Origin: a virus
Reading direction: 5' to 3' (one strand)
DNA: 53,491 bases
Virus record (IMG/VR): IMGVR_UViG_3300048091_000418
Location: 1 to 53,491 of that record
A program made the translations under genes and the position numbers. Below the pieces are notes generated by a model. The model was not told where the DNA came from. It saw only the letters and a list, made by a program, of their open reading frames with translations, and did no database searches. Shown here piece by piece: positions 37,408 through 44,775 of the stretch (its first letter is position 1; each line of letters begins with the position of its first letter).

Positions 37408-37791
37408 ATGGCCAGCTTTAAGATCGCCCAGAATCCGACATTCCGGGTTGAAGTCGACATCCCTCGTATCGGCGCAGATCCCACCAAGGTGGGATTTGAG
37501 TTCAAGAGCTTGGACCGAAAGGCGTTGTCGAAGTACTACGACAAATGGAACAAGGCTCGCGATGAGGCTATCCAGGAGTCGCGCAAGGATGGCGCGACCT
37601 GGGAGTCTGCCACTGAGGTGCAAATCGCACTTGAGGTTCGCCAGCTCAAGGAGATCGTGGTTGGCTGGGATTTTGAGGAAGACTTCACGGATGAAGCGAT
37701 CATCGAACTCGCCACCAGTTGTGCAGGCGCTCCTGCTGCTGTGATCGATGCCTATCAAAAGGCCTACGAGATCGCCCGCCGGGGAAACTGA
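37408..37791 (+). CDS. Tail assembly chaperone (gpG-like)
   Basis: 127-aa protein MASFKIAQNPTFRVEVDIPR... with KVGFEFKSLDRKALSKYYDKWNKARDEAI and LKEIVVGWDFEEDFTDEAIIELATSCAGAPAAVIDAYQKAYEIARRGN. The length and pattern match the upstream partner of phage tail chaperone pairs. Its last codons CGG GGA AAC TGA contain a perfect slippery heptamer (37782-37788), so a fraction of ribosomes should shift back one base and continue into the next frame, as lambda G and G-T do. Confidence 0.88.
   Translation: MASFKIAQNPTFRVEVDIPRIGADPTKVGFEFKSLDRKALSKYYDKWNKARDEAIQESRKDGATWESATEVQIALEVRQLKEIVVGWDFEEDFTDEAIIELATSCAGAPAAVIDAYQKAYEIARRGN
37782..37788 (+). promoter_or_regulatory. -1 ribosomal slippery heptamer GGGAAAC
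   Basis: G GGA AAC in the gpG frame fits X-XXY-YYZ. The gpG stop TGA follows at once (37789-37791) and the -1 frame is open for 104 further codons with conserved DUF1799 sequence but no good start codon. This is the classic tail-chaperone frameshift site; lambda uses GGGAAAG. Confidence 0.88.
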
Positions 37792-38102
37792 TCGCCGCGG
37801 CGCGCGCCCTGTACGAGCCGCGCGCCACAGCCGAAGACATGGCGAAGCTGGGCCTGACGCTGGCCGACATTGAAGAGGATGACGTGGAGATCTGGCCAGA
37901 CAACTGGCCAGTCTTCCGCCTGTTCAATGCGCTGGCGACTCAGTGGCGAACCGGCGCTGCCAGCGCGACCGGGCTCGACTACACGTCGATTCGCGACGTG
38001 GCGACCTACATCGGCATCAAGAAGCGGCGAATCCCCGAACTCTTTCCTGACCTTCAAGTAATGGAGGCCGAAGCGCTCGCTGTCATGGCTGAGGCGAAGT
38101 GA
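37788..38102 (+). CDS. GT-frameshift extension (DUF1799, gpT-like)
   Basis: The -1 frame after the slip gives about 104 residues: LIAAARALYEPRATAEDMAK, then LGLTLADIEEDDVEIWPDNWPVFRLFNALATQWRTGAASATGLDY and IPELFPDLQVMEAEALAVMAEAK. These match DUF1799. The domain is made only as the C-terminal part of a gpG-gpT fusion (total about 231 aa) that binds the tape measure protein. I give the segment from the first codon read after the shift. Confidence 0.85.
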   Translation: MIAAARALYEPRATAEDMAKLGLTLADIEEDDVEIWPDNWPVFRLFNALATQWRTGAASATGLDYTSIRDVATYIGIKKRRIPELFPDLQVMEAEALAVMAEAK

Positions 38103-38124
38103 ATTTTATTGCCGGGAGAATGGC

Positions 38125-40923
38125 ATGACACAAGACATCGCCAGCCTTGGAATCAAGGTAGAGACCGGTGACGTAGCCAAAGCTTCCACAGAACTGGATG
38201 GCTTGGCCCTGGCAGGTGCGAAAGCCGAAAAAGCTACGGAAGGCCTTACCGGGCAGAGCAAACAGGCTGGCGCTTCGATCAAGGCCATGGCGGCCGAGAC
38301 GAAGGCCGCCGAGGCTGCCGCGGCCAAGCTTGGCAAGCAGACCGAAGCCGTTGGTATTTCAGCCAAGCAAACCGCTGCCGCATTGCGCGGCGTGCCTGCC
38401 CAGTTCACCGACATCGTGACCAGTCTGCAAGGTGGCCAGGCTCCACTGACCGTCCTCCTGCAACAAGGCGGCCAGCTCAAGGATATGTTCGGCGGGATCG
38501 GTCCTGCTGCGCGTGCGCTGGGCGGCTATGTTGCGGGCCTGGTCAATCCGTTCACGGTCGCAGCGGCAGCAGCTGCTGGTCTTGGCCTTGCCTACTACAA
38601 GGGCAGCGAAGAGGCGACGGCCTATAACAAGGGCCTGATCCTGTCTGGCAATGCTGCGGGCACCAGTGCTGACCAGCTCGCCTCCCTGGCCAGCCAGGTC
38701 AGCGCCACCGTCGGCACCACCGGCGCAGCGGCTGAAGTGCTGGCCCAGCTCGCAGGCAACAGCAAGATCGCCGGCGAAAGCTTCGGCACCGTGGCAACTG
38801 CCGCACTCGAAATGCAGTTGGCAACCGGTAGAGCCATCGAAGAGACGGTCGCCGAGTTTGCCTCTATTGGCAAAGACCCGGTAGCCGCCGCGAAGACGCT
38901 GAACGATCAGTACAACTTCCTGACTGCTTCGGTCTACTCGCAGATCGTTGCGCTGAAGGAGCAGGGCGATACCATCGGCGCGGCCAAACTGCTGACCGAC
39001 ACCTATGCCGATACGATCAAGACCCGCACGACCGACATTACCTCGAACCTGAGCATCTGGGAGCGAGCATGGAAAGGGGTGGCCACCGAAACCAGGAAGA
39101 CGCTGGATGCTTTCAATGACATTGGCCGCGCCGAGGATTCTGCAAAGAAAATTGCTGACCTCACCAAGCAGGTTGCGTATGCGCGTAGCGCGGTGGCAGC
39201 CGATCCGTCCGACACCGACGCGCAAAAGAAGCTGCAGAACTCCCAGTTAGAACTGGACTTCCTGACCAAGCAGCGGGATACGAAAGCGGCGATCGCGGCT
39301 GCTCAAGGGCTGAATGCCGAGCAGCAGAAAGCAGGCATCGATGCCAGCGTAAAACTGAAGGCCATCAGCGATGCCAACCTCACCAATGAGGAAAAGCGCA
39401 ACAAGCTGATTAAGGAGTACAAACGCGACGTCGAGGATCTGCGTAAAGCAGACCCAAATAATCCGCTGGTTCAGGCCGATGTCGTCGCGAAGAATATCCA
39501 GAACATCAAGGACAAGAATAAGGACCCGGCCGGCAAGGCGAATCAGCTCAACCTGACCGGTTACAACGACGCGCAGAACGCGATCAAGGATCTGCAGTCG
39601 ACCTACTCGAACTCTGAAAAGAAACTTGAGGCGCAGCAGAAGGCCGGGCTGATCACTCAGCAGAACTACCTCGACCAGCGTACCGCGCTGATCCGGGCAG
39701 AAAAGGAAGAGATCACTGGCGCGTATCAGACTGAGATTGCTGCTCTTGAGGCGGTACGTGACAAGTCTGGGACGACCGGCGAGCAGCGCATCCAGTTGGA
39801 TCAGAAGATCGCTGACGCGCGAACCAGCATGGTCAAGGCGCAGAAGGATGCGGGCAGCCAGCTTGAAGTCCTCGCGACCAATGAGGAAGGGCGAGTCAAG
39901 AAGCAGGCCTTGGCGATCAAGACCTACACCGATGCTCTGAATCAACAAAACATCACGCTTCGCCAGCAAGGGCAGCGAGAGGCAGCAAGCCTTGGTATGG
40001 GTGACCGGCAAAAAGGGCTGCAAAGCCAGTTTAACGGCATCGACGACAAGGCAAACGCCCAGCGTATTGACCTGGCCAACCAGTATGGCGACGGCTCGCG
40101 CGGCATGAGCCTCGATGAGTACAACGCCAAGCTGAAGGCCGTCGCACAGAGTCAGCAGGATCTGCGCAACACCGTGATAGCGAACTATGACGACATGACG
40201 TCGGCGCAGGGCAGTTGGACCGCCGGCGCATCCTCGGCCTGGGAGAACTACCTCGAGTCGACGCGCGACGTAGCCGGGCAGACTAAAAGCCTGTTCACCA
40301 ACGCGTTCAGTTCGGCTGAGGACGCATTCACGAAATTCGTCACGACCGGAAAGGCATCATTCTCCGACCTGGCCAAGTCGATCCTTGCCGACATGGCGCG
40401 GATCGCGGCTCGGCAAGCCAGCTCATCGGCGCTTAGCGGTCTGTTCGGCTTGGCTGCCAATGTGGCTGGTGCCTATTTCGGCGGTAGCGGCAATGGTCTG
40501 GCCTCTGGCTCTGCCGGTGCGACTTCGTCGAATGTTGGCGCATCTCAAGCCGGCTACTCGTCCACCTACTTCCCGCAAGCGAGGGGCGGGGCCTGGTCAG
40601 GCGGCGTTCAGATGTTCGCCAATGGCGGTGCGTTCTCCGACAGTGTCGTCAGTACACCGACTGCTTTCGGCATGGCCAACGGAAAAACTGGGGTGATGGG
40701 TGAGGCCGGTCCTGAGGCGATTGTTCCCCTGGCTCGCGACTCACAAGGTCGCCTCGGCGTTCGCGGTGGCGCCAACTCCAGCACGGTCAACGTCAGTGTG
40801 ACGGTGGATGCCTCCGATGGCGGTGGAGCCTCGCCTGATCCAGCGCGCCTGGCCGAAGCTATTAAGGTCGTCTGCCGGCAGGAAATTGCAACCGCGCGCC
40901 GTAATGGCGGGCAACTCGCTTAA
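38125..40923 (+). CDS. Tail tape measure protein
   Basis: 932-aa protein. An N-terminal helical part (about 1-90, Ala/Lys-rich) is followed by the TMP segment AALRGVPAQFTDIVTSLQGGQAPLTVLLQQGGQLKDMFGGIGPAARALGGYVAGLVNPFTVAAAAAAGLGLAYYKG with a membrane-like stretch. A long coiled-coil middle comes next, then the C-terminal SWENYLES...SAEDAFTKFVTTGKASFSDLAKSILADMARIAARQASSSALSGLFGL, the lambda gpH C-terminal type. It sets tail length; by the rule of about 1.5 angstrom per residue the tail would be near 140 nm. It follows the chaperone pair directly. Confidence 0.95.
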   Translation: MTQDIASLGIKVETGDVAKASTELDGLALAGAKAEKATEGLTGQSKQAGASIKAMAAETKAAEAAAAKLGKQTEAVGISAKQTAAALRGVPAQFTDIVTSLQGGQAPLTVLLQQGGQLKDMFGGIGPAARALGGYVAGLVNPFTVAAAAAAGLGLAYYKGSEEATAYNKGLILSGNAAGTSADQLASLASQVSATVGTTGAAAEVLAQLAGNSKIAGESFGTVATAALEMQLATGRAIEETVAEFASIGKDPVAAAKTLNDQYNFLTASVYSQIVALKEQGDTIGAAKLLTDTYADTIKTRTTDITSNLSIWERAWKGVATETRKTLDAFNDIGRAEDSAKKIADLTKQVAYARSAVAADPSDTDAQKKLQNSQLELDFLTKQRDTKAAIAAAQGLNAEQQKAGIDASVKLKAISDANLTNEEKRNKLIKEYKRDVEDLRKADPNNPLVQADVVAKNIQNIKDKNKDPAGKANQLNLTGYNDAQNAIKDLQSTYSNSEKKLEAQQKAGLITQQNYLDQRTALIRAEKEEITGAYQTEIAALEAVRDKSGTTGEQRIQLDQKIADARTSMVKAQKDAGSQLEVLATNEEGRVKKQALAIKTYTDALNQQNITLRQQGQREAASLGMGDRQKGLQSQFNGIDDKANAQRIDLANQYGDGSRGMSLDEYNAKLKAVAQSQQDLRNTVIANYDDMTSAQGSWTAGASSAWENYLESTRDVAGQTKSLFTNAFSSAEDAFTKFVTTGKASFSDLAKSILADMARIAARQASSSALSGLFGLAANVAGAYFGGSGNGLASGSAGATSSNVGASQAGYSSTYFPQARGGAWSGGVQMFANGGAFSDSVVSTPTAFGMANGKTGVMGEAGPEAIVPLARDSQGRLGVRGGANSSTVNVSVTVDASDGGGASPDPARLAEAIKVVCRQEIATARRNGGQLA

Positions 40924-40932
40924 GGAGGCGTC

Positions 40933-41262
40933 ATGCCGACATTCACATGGGTTCCGACCTACGACGCCTCCAGGGTTATCACTCCGACGGTCAAGGTGAT
41001 CAAGTTCGGCGAAGGGTACGAACAGCGGCAGGGAACCGGGATCAACCGCCAGCCGCGCAAGTACTCGCTGACGTTCAAGCGGATCACGGCAGAGATTGAT
41101 GCCATTGATGCCTTCCTGATCGCCCGAGGCTCAATTGACGCCTTCAACTACACCCACCCCGGTCACCCGATCGGGGTTTTTGTTTGTCGCGAGTGGACGC
41201 GTACCGATGTGGCGCGCGGTATCGACAGTCTGTCAGCAACCTTCGAGGAGGTGTTCGAATGA
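40933..41262 (+). CDS. Minor tail protein M (lambda gpM-like)
   Basis: 109-aa protein with the gpM pattern: FTWVPTYDASRVITPTVKVIKFGEGYEQRQGTGINRQPRKYSLTFKRITAEIDAIDAFLIARGSIDAFNYTHP and a short strand-rich end. It belongs to the tail-tip (distal tail) complex. Overlaps the next start (ATGA). Confidence 0.92.
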   Translation: MPTFTWVPTYDASRVITPTVKVIKFGEGYEQRQGTGINRQPRKYSLTFKRITAEIDAIDAFLIARGSIDAFNYTHPGHPIGVFVCREWTRTDVARGIDSLSATFEEVFE

Positions 41263-41951
41263 GTGCACTTCAAGGCCAGCTGTCGCTGGCAACGGGCATG
41301 TCGATCTGGGAAGGCTTCGAGTTGGTGCTGCCTGGCCAGACGCTTCGCTTCCACGCCGGGACCAATGAAAGCCTGGGCTCAGTGGTCTGGCAGGGCAACG
41401 TCTACACGCCATGGCCGCTCAACGGTACCGAGTTCGCTACGCCGAGCCAGGGATCACCGGCCCGACCAAAACTGCAGGTCGGCAACTTCGGCGGCACCAT
41501 TTCTGCGTTGTGCCGGCAGTATGAAGACCTACTCGGAGTCAAGCTGAAGCGCCGCCGAACGCTGGTCAAATATCTGGATGCGGCGAACTTCTCCGCCGGC
41601 AACCCAACCGCAAATCCCGCCGAAGAGTACCCAGTCGAAACCTGGATCATCACGCGCAAGGCCAACGAGACGCCGACCGCCATCGAGTTCGAGCTTGGTT
41701 CACCGCTCGATCTGACGGGCGTCAAGCTTCCCCGGCGTCAGGTGGTGGCCGGTACTTGCCTGTGGGCGTACCGCTCGGGCGAGTGCGGCTATGGTGGTGG
41801 CCCGGTGGCCGACTATGCCGACAACCCAACCAGCGATCCCGCCAAGGACCAATGCAGTCGGACCATGAGGGGCTGCAAGAAGCGATTTGGCGAAAATGGC
41901 GAGCTGCCTTTTGGCGGCTTCCCGGGCATTTCCCGCGTTCCGAGACTCTGA
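41259..41951 (+). CDS. Minor tail protein L (lambda gpL-like)
   Basis: 230-aa tail-tip protein: PGQTLRFHAGTNESLGSVVWQGNVYTPWPLNGTEFATPSQGSPARPKLQVGNFGGTISALCRQYEDLLGVKLKRRRTLVKYLDAANF, and a C-terminal Cys set (GTCLWAYRSGECGYGG, DQCSRTMRGCKKRFG). Lambda gpL binds an iron-sulphur cluster through four such Cys, so this copy probably does too. I start at 41259, overlapping the M stop; the longer frame lies inside M. Confidence 0.92.
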   Translation: MSALQGQLSLATGMSIWEGFELVLPGQTLRFHAGTNESLGSVVWQGNVYTPWPLNGTEFATPSQGSPARPKLQVGNFGGTISALCRQYEDLLGVKLKRRRTLVKYLDAANFSAGNPTANPAEEYPVETWIITRKANETPTAIEFELGSPLDLTGVKLPRRQVVAGTCLWAYRSGECGYGGGPVADYADNPTSDPAKDQCSRTMRGCKKRFGENGELPFGGFPGISRVPRL

Positions 41952-41953
41952 CC

Positions 41954-42661
41954 ATGAGTGAAGTATTCAATAAGTGCCGGGCTGACGCCGAGGCACATGC
42001 CCGTGCCGAGTACCCGCGCGAAGCCGTGGGCCTGGCCGTCAGCGTTCGCGGCAAGCCCTCCTATGTGCCGTGCCGAAATCAGTCCGAGGAGCCTGATCAC
42101 TTCATCCTGCACCCGGAGGACTATGCCGCAGCGGAGGATATGGGCGACATCGTGGCCGTGGTGCATTCGCACCCGGATGCTGGACCTGAACCAAGCCTGC
42201 ACGATATCGCCAGCCATGCGGCCAGTCGCATGACCTGGTGGATTGTCGGGCTGAAGGATGGTGCTGCGACTTGGCATGAGATGCCGGCCGCCGGCGAAAT
42301 GCCGCTGGAAGGCCGCGTGTTCGTCCACGGCGTTATCGACTGCTACACCCTGGTCCGCGACTACTATCGACAGGTGCTCGGCATCACCCTGATGGACTTC
42401 CACCGCAAGGACGACTGGTGGCACAATGGCGAGAATTTGTACGTCGATAACTTCACCCGGGCCGGATTTGTCCAGGTTGACACGCCAGAGCAGGGCGACC
42501 TGATCGTCATGGCCATCGGCAGTCCAACCCCGTGTCACGGCGCGATCTGGCTCGACGGTGATGTCTTGCTGCATCACCTGTATGGTCGGCTGAGTTGCAA
42601 GGAGGTCTACGGCCGGGCTTACCGGGAGTGCACGACCCATATCCTGCGCTACCAGCGATAG
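41954..42661 (+). CDS. Tail-tip protein K with JAMM and NlpC/P60 domains
   Basis: 235-aa lambda gpK-like protein. N-terminal JAB/JAMM metallopeptidase with HSHPDAGPEPSLHD (His71, His73, Asp84, the H-S-H-P...P-S-x-x-D signature), then an NlpC/P60 cell-wall peptidase with catalytic Cys in VIDCYTLVRDYY and His in PCHGAIW. It may process tail proteins and open peptidoglycan at infection. Two bases separate it from L. Confidence 0.93.
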   Translation: MSEVFNKCRADAEAHARAEYPREAVGLAVSVRGKPSYVPCRNQSEEPDHFILHPEDYAAAEDMGDIVAVVHSHPDAGPEPSLHDIASHAASRMTWWIVGLKDGAATWHEMPAAGEMPLEGRVFVHGVIDCYTLVRDYYRQVLGITLMDFHRKDDWWHNGENLYVDNFTRAGFVQVDTPEQGDLIVMAIGSPTPCHGAIWLDGDVLLHHLYGRLSCKEVYGRAYRECTTHILRYQR

Positions 42662-42871
42662 ACTGAAAGTGTAGACCCCTTGAACTGTCTCAAAAATCTT
42701 ACTGTCTATTCGTACAGGTTGGCGTGACTGTTACATTATCGGGCTATGAATATTCGGCTTTGTTGGTGTTAAATGCCTTCCTCGTGAACAATAGTGATCT
42801 AGAGTGATCCTACAAGGGACACGGGATCGTTAAACAACGGCGAACGTCTTGACCAAGCGTTATGCCGATAT

Positions 42872-42888
42872 CCTGTTGATATGACAGG
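42872..42888. promoter_or_regulatory. Possible operator of the toxin-antitoxin-like pair
   Basis: CCTGT-TGATATG-ACAGG, a perfect 5-bp dyad with a 7-base spacer, 21 bases before the ATG of the first gene of the pair. Not an SOS box (spacer is 7, not 8). Autoregulation by the toxin-antitoxin complex is the usual use of such a site. Confidence 0.45.
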
Positions 42889-42909
42889 AAATCATACTGG
42901 AGAGAAGTC

Positions 42910-43110
42910 ATGGCTAAGGGCAATGTCGTCTCGTTTACCGAAAGAAAGGCTGAGATTCAAGCGGGCGTCGAGTTCCTCGACCTGCTGGACAGAGACGTAA
43001 AGGATAACCCTGAGACAATCCAGCCAATCCCTCGCGGGTTGTTGCAGCGAATTCACACTATTCGCGCCCAGGCAGACGAAAATCGTCGCCGCGAGCTCCA
43101 AGAAGGTTAA
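42910..43110 (+). CDS. Putative antitoxin partner of the YhaV-like toxin
   Basis: 66-aa protein MAKGNVVSFTERKAEIQAGV..., then EFLDLLDRDVKDNPETIQPIPRGLLQRIHTIRAQADENRRRELQEG. It is helical and charged. It does not look like PrlF/AbrB, the normal YhaV partner, but it lies two bases before the toxin gene and has a TGGAGAGAAGTC ribosome site. So it is either a new antitoxin type or a protein of another function. Confidence 0.6.
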   Translation: MAKGNVVSFTERKAEIQAGVEFLDLLDRDVKDNPETIQPIPRGLLQRIHTIRAQADENRRRELQEG

Positions 43111-43112
43111 GC

Positions 43113-43622
43113 GTGACTGAAAGCACCATACACATTGAGAACGGGTGGGCACTTTATGCTCACCCGTTGTTCGTTTCTCGCCTTGAAGATTTGACGGACG
43201 CTGTCGAAAAACTGGTGGTCAAGGACCCGGATGGCTTTCATCACCACCCGATTTATAAGCTGTTCGATGCGGTGTCCACGAACATCCTTGTGAATGTACC
43301 TACAGATCCTGCCCACCCTTGTTACCGCCAAGGAAACAAGCTTGGGCGTGATCATAAGCACTGGTTTCGGGTGAAAAAGCAAGGAATGCCGCCGCGGTAC
43401 CGGCTGTTCTTTCAGTTCAGATCGGAAGCGCCAAAGACCATCATTTACGCATGGCTGAATGATGAAGGAAGCATCAGAAAGGACGGCGACAAACATGATG
43501 TCTACGCTGTGTTCACGGCGATGCTCAGCAGTGGTCGGATGCCAAACTCCTATAGCGAGCTGATTGCAGCCTGCAAAACACTCGAGTTTGGAACACAGAA
43601 CACTGGCACTGAAGAAGAGTGA
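43113..43622 (+). CDS. YhaV-family toxin (RelE-like ribonuclease)
   Basis: 169-aa protein matching YhaV: NGWALYAHPLFVSRLEDLTDAVEKLVVKDPDGFHHHPIYKLFDAV, PTDPAHPCYRQGNKLGRDHKHWFRVKKQGMPPRYRLFFQF, KTIIYAWLNDEGSIRKDGDKHDVYAVFTAML, SGRMPNSYSELI. YhaV is a ribosome-linked mRNA endonuclease; the RYRLFFQF and KTIIYAWLNDEGSIRK strands with basic residues are the catalytic-face region. It is inserted in the tail operon between K and I. Confidence 0.85.
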   Translation: MTESTIHIENGWALYAHPLFVSRLEDLTDAVEKLVVKDPDGFHHHPIYKLFDAVSTNILVNVPTDPAHPCYRQGNKLGRDHKHWFRVKKQGMPPRYRLFFQFRSEAPKTIIYAWLNDEGSIRKDGDKHDVYAVFTAMLSSGRMPNSYSELIAACKTLEFGTQNTGTEEE

Positions 43623-43629
43623 TCCTCTG

Positions 43630-43656
43630 AAGCCCATCTTTGTGTCGGGCTTTTTT
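43630..43656 (+). terminator. Terminator after the toxin gene
   Basis: AAGCCC/GGGCTT stem with an 11-base loop and six T. It follows the toxin stop by 7 bases, so the toxin pair is a closed unit inside the tail operon. Confidence 0.7.
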
Positions 43657-43737
43657 GTGCGCGTCTCCCCTACGATAGGCCCTGTATTTGTGCGCAATCT
43701 CCCTGTTAGAGTCGCCAAAACTCAACGAGGGAACGAT

Positions 43738-44088
43738 ATGAAATTATTCGTATGGGCTTTGGCGTTAACGCTGCTCGCGGGGTGCATGGCGCCGACCATG
43801 AATCAGGCTCGCCAAGAAGGGCCCTACAAGATTCTCTACTCCCAAAAGACGGAAAAGGCATTGGCGCAGTGCGTCCAATACGAATGGCAGAATCAACCTA
43901 TTTTCGGCGGTGCTCCTGGCGCCACACTTCAACCCGGCAACGATAATGGTTTCACAGTATTTACAACCGGGTCCGAATACTTCGTCGATATTCAGCCTGG
44001 AGCATCAGGATCCATCGCGAAGTATTACGTCCTCATCAGTAACTGGATCGCAAAAAAGCGGCTAACCGCGTTGGAAGGCTGTCTCTAA
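43738..44088 (+). CDS. Phage lipoprotein, possible superinfection-exclusion type
   Basis: 116-aa protein with a type II signal peptide: MKLFVWALALTLLAGC, lipobox Leu13-Ala-Gly-Cys16. Mature part about 100 aa, beta-rich, with two Cys (CVQYEW and terminal GCL) and a stretch GNDNGFTVFTTGSEYFVDIQPGASGSIAKYYVLISNW. GAGGGAACGAT lies upstream and its own terminators flank it. Lipoproteins at this spot in lambdoid phages (Cor and Llp types) block the phage receptor; whether this one does is unknown. Confidence 0.75.
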   Translation: MKLFVWALALTLLAGCMAPTMNQARQEGPYKILYSQKTEKALAQCVQYEWQNQPIFGGAPGATLQPGNDNGFTVFTTGSEYFVDIQPGASGSIAKYYVLISNWIAKKRLTALEGCL

Positions 44089-44103
44089 ACTAAACCTGAG
44101 TTC

Positions 44104-44128
44104 AAGGCTCGCTTCGGCGGGCTTTTTT
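44104..44128 (+). terminator. Terminator after the lipoprotein gene
   Basis: AAGGCTCGC-TTCG-GCGGGCTTTTTTA: a GC stem with a UUCG-type tetraloop and a T-run. Closes the lipoprotein unit just before gene I. Confidence 0.8.
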
Positions 44129-44145
44129 ATTGCCTGGAGAAAAGT

Positions 44146-44775
44146 ATGTGCGCTGCCAACGTCCAGCCTATGACCACCATTTTGCTGTCCGGCAGCCTTG
44201 CACAAGCCTTCGGTCGAAAACACACCAGGCATCTTGAGACAGGGACTGCCCGCGAGGCATTCAGTGCTCTGAAGCACACCATTGAAGGCTTCGAGGACTT
44301 CATCCGTGAATCGGCTCGCAACGGCCTGCGTTACGCCATCTTCCGCAATCGCGAAAATGTCGGAGAGGGGGAGTTCACGCTGAGCGGGACAAATGAGATC
44401 CGCATCGTGCCAGTTATTTCCGGCAGCAAGAGTGGCGGTTTGTTCCAGACCGTTTTAGGGGTCGTGCTAATCGTCGCGGGCCTGTTCATCACAGGAGGTA
44501 CCTTCGGAGCTGGCGCCCCTTTCGGGTCCGCAATGATCATGATGGGTGCTTCGATGGTCCTTGGCGGGGTCGTTCAGATGCTCACGCCAGTTCCAAGTTC
44601 GAAATCAGGCAGCCAGCAGGAGCAGGCCAGCACCGAGAACAAGCCGAGCTACCTGTTCAACGGCGCTTTCAACTCGACGCAGCAAGGCCTGCCTGTGCCT
44701 GTGGTCTACGGCCAGATGCTGGTCGGCTCCAGCGTTATTACCGTCGGCACCTGGACAGAGGCTCTACCGGTATGA
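44146..44775 (+). CDS. Tail assembly protein I (lambda gpI-like)
   Basis: 209-aa protein: MTTILLSGSLAQAFGRKHTRHLETGTAREAFSALKHTIEGFEDFIRESARNGLRYAIFRN, two membrane-like stretches (FQTVLGVVLIVAGLFITGGTFGAGAPFG, MIMMGASMVLGGVVQML), and NGAFNSTQQGLPVPVVYGQMLVGSSVITVG. This is the lambda gpI pattern; gpI is needed for tail-tip assembly with J. GGAGAAAAGT precedes the ATG. It overlaps J by 4 bases. Confidence 0.9.
   Translation: MCAANVQPMTTILLSGSLAQAFGRKHTRHLETGTAREAFSALKHTIEGFEDFIRESARNGLRYAIFRNRENVGEGEFTLSGTNEIRIVPVISGSKSGGLFQTVLGVVLIVAGLFITGGTFGAGAPFGSAMIMMGASMVLGGVVQMLTPVPSSKSGSQQEQASTENKPSYLFNGAFNSTQQGLPVPVVYGQMLVGSSVITVGTWTEALPV

Noticed and set aside
42872-42888. CTGT...ACAG dyad read as an SOS box
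   Set aside because: The spacer is 7 bases, not 8, so it does not meet the LexA rule. Kept as a possible toxin-antitoxin operator.
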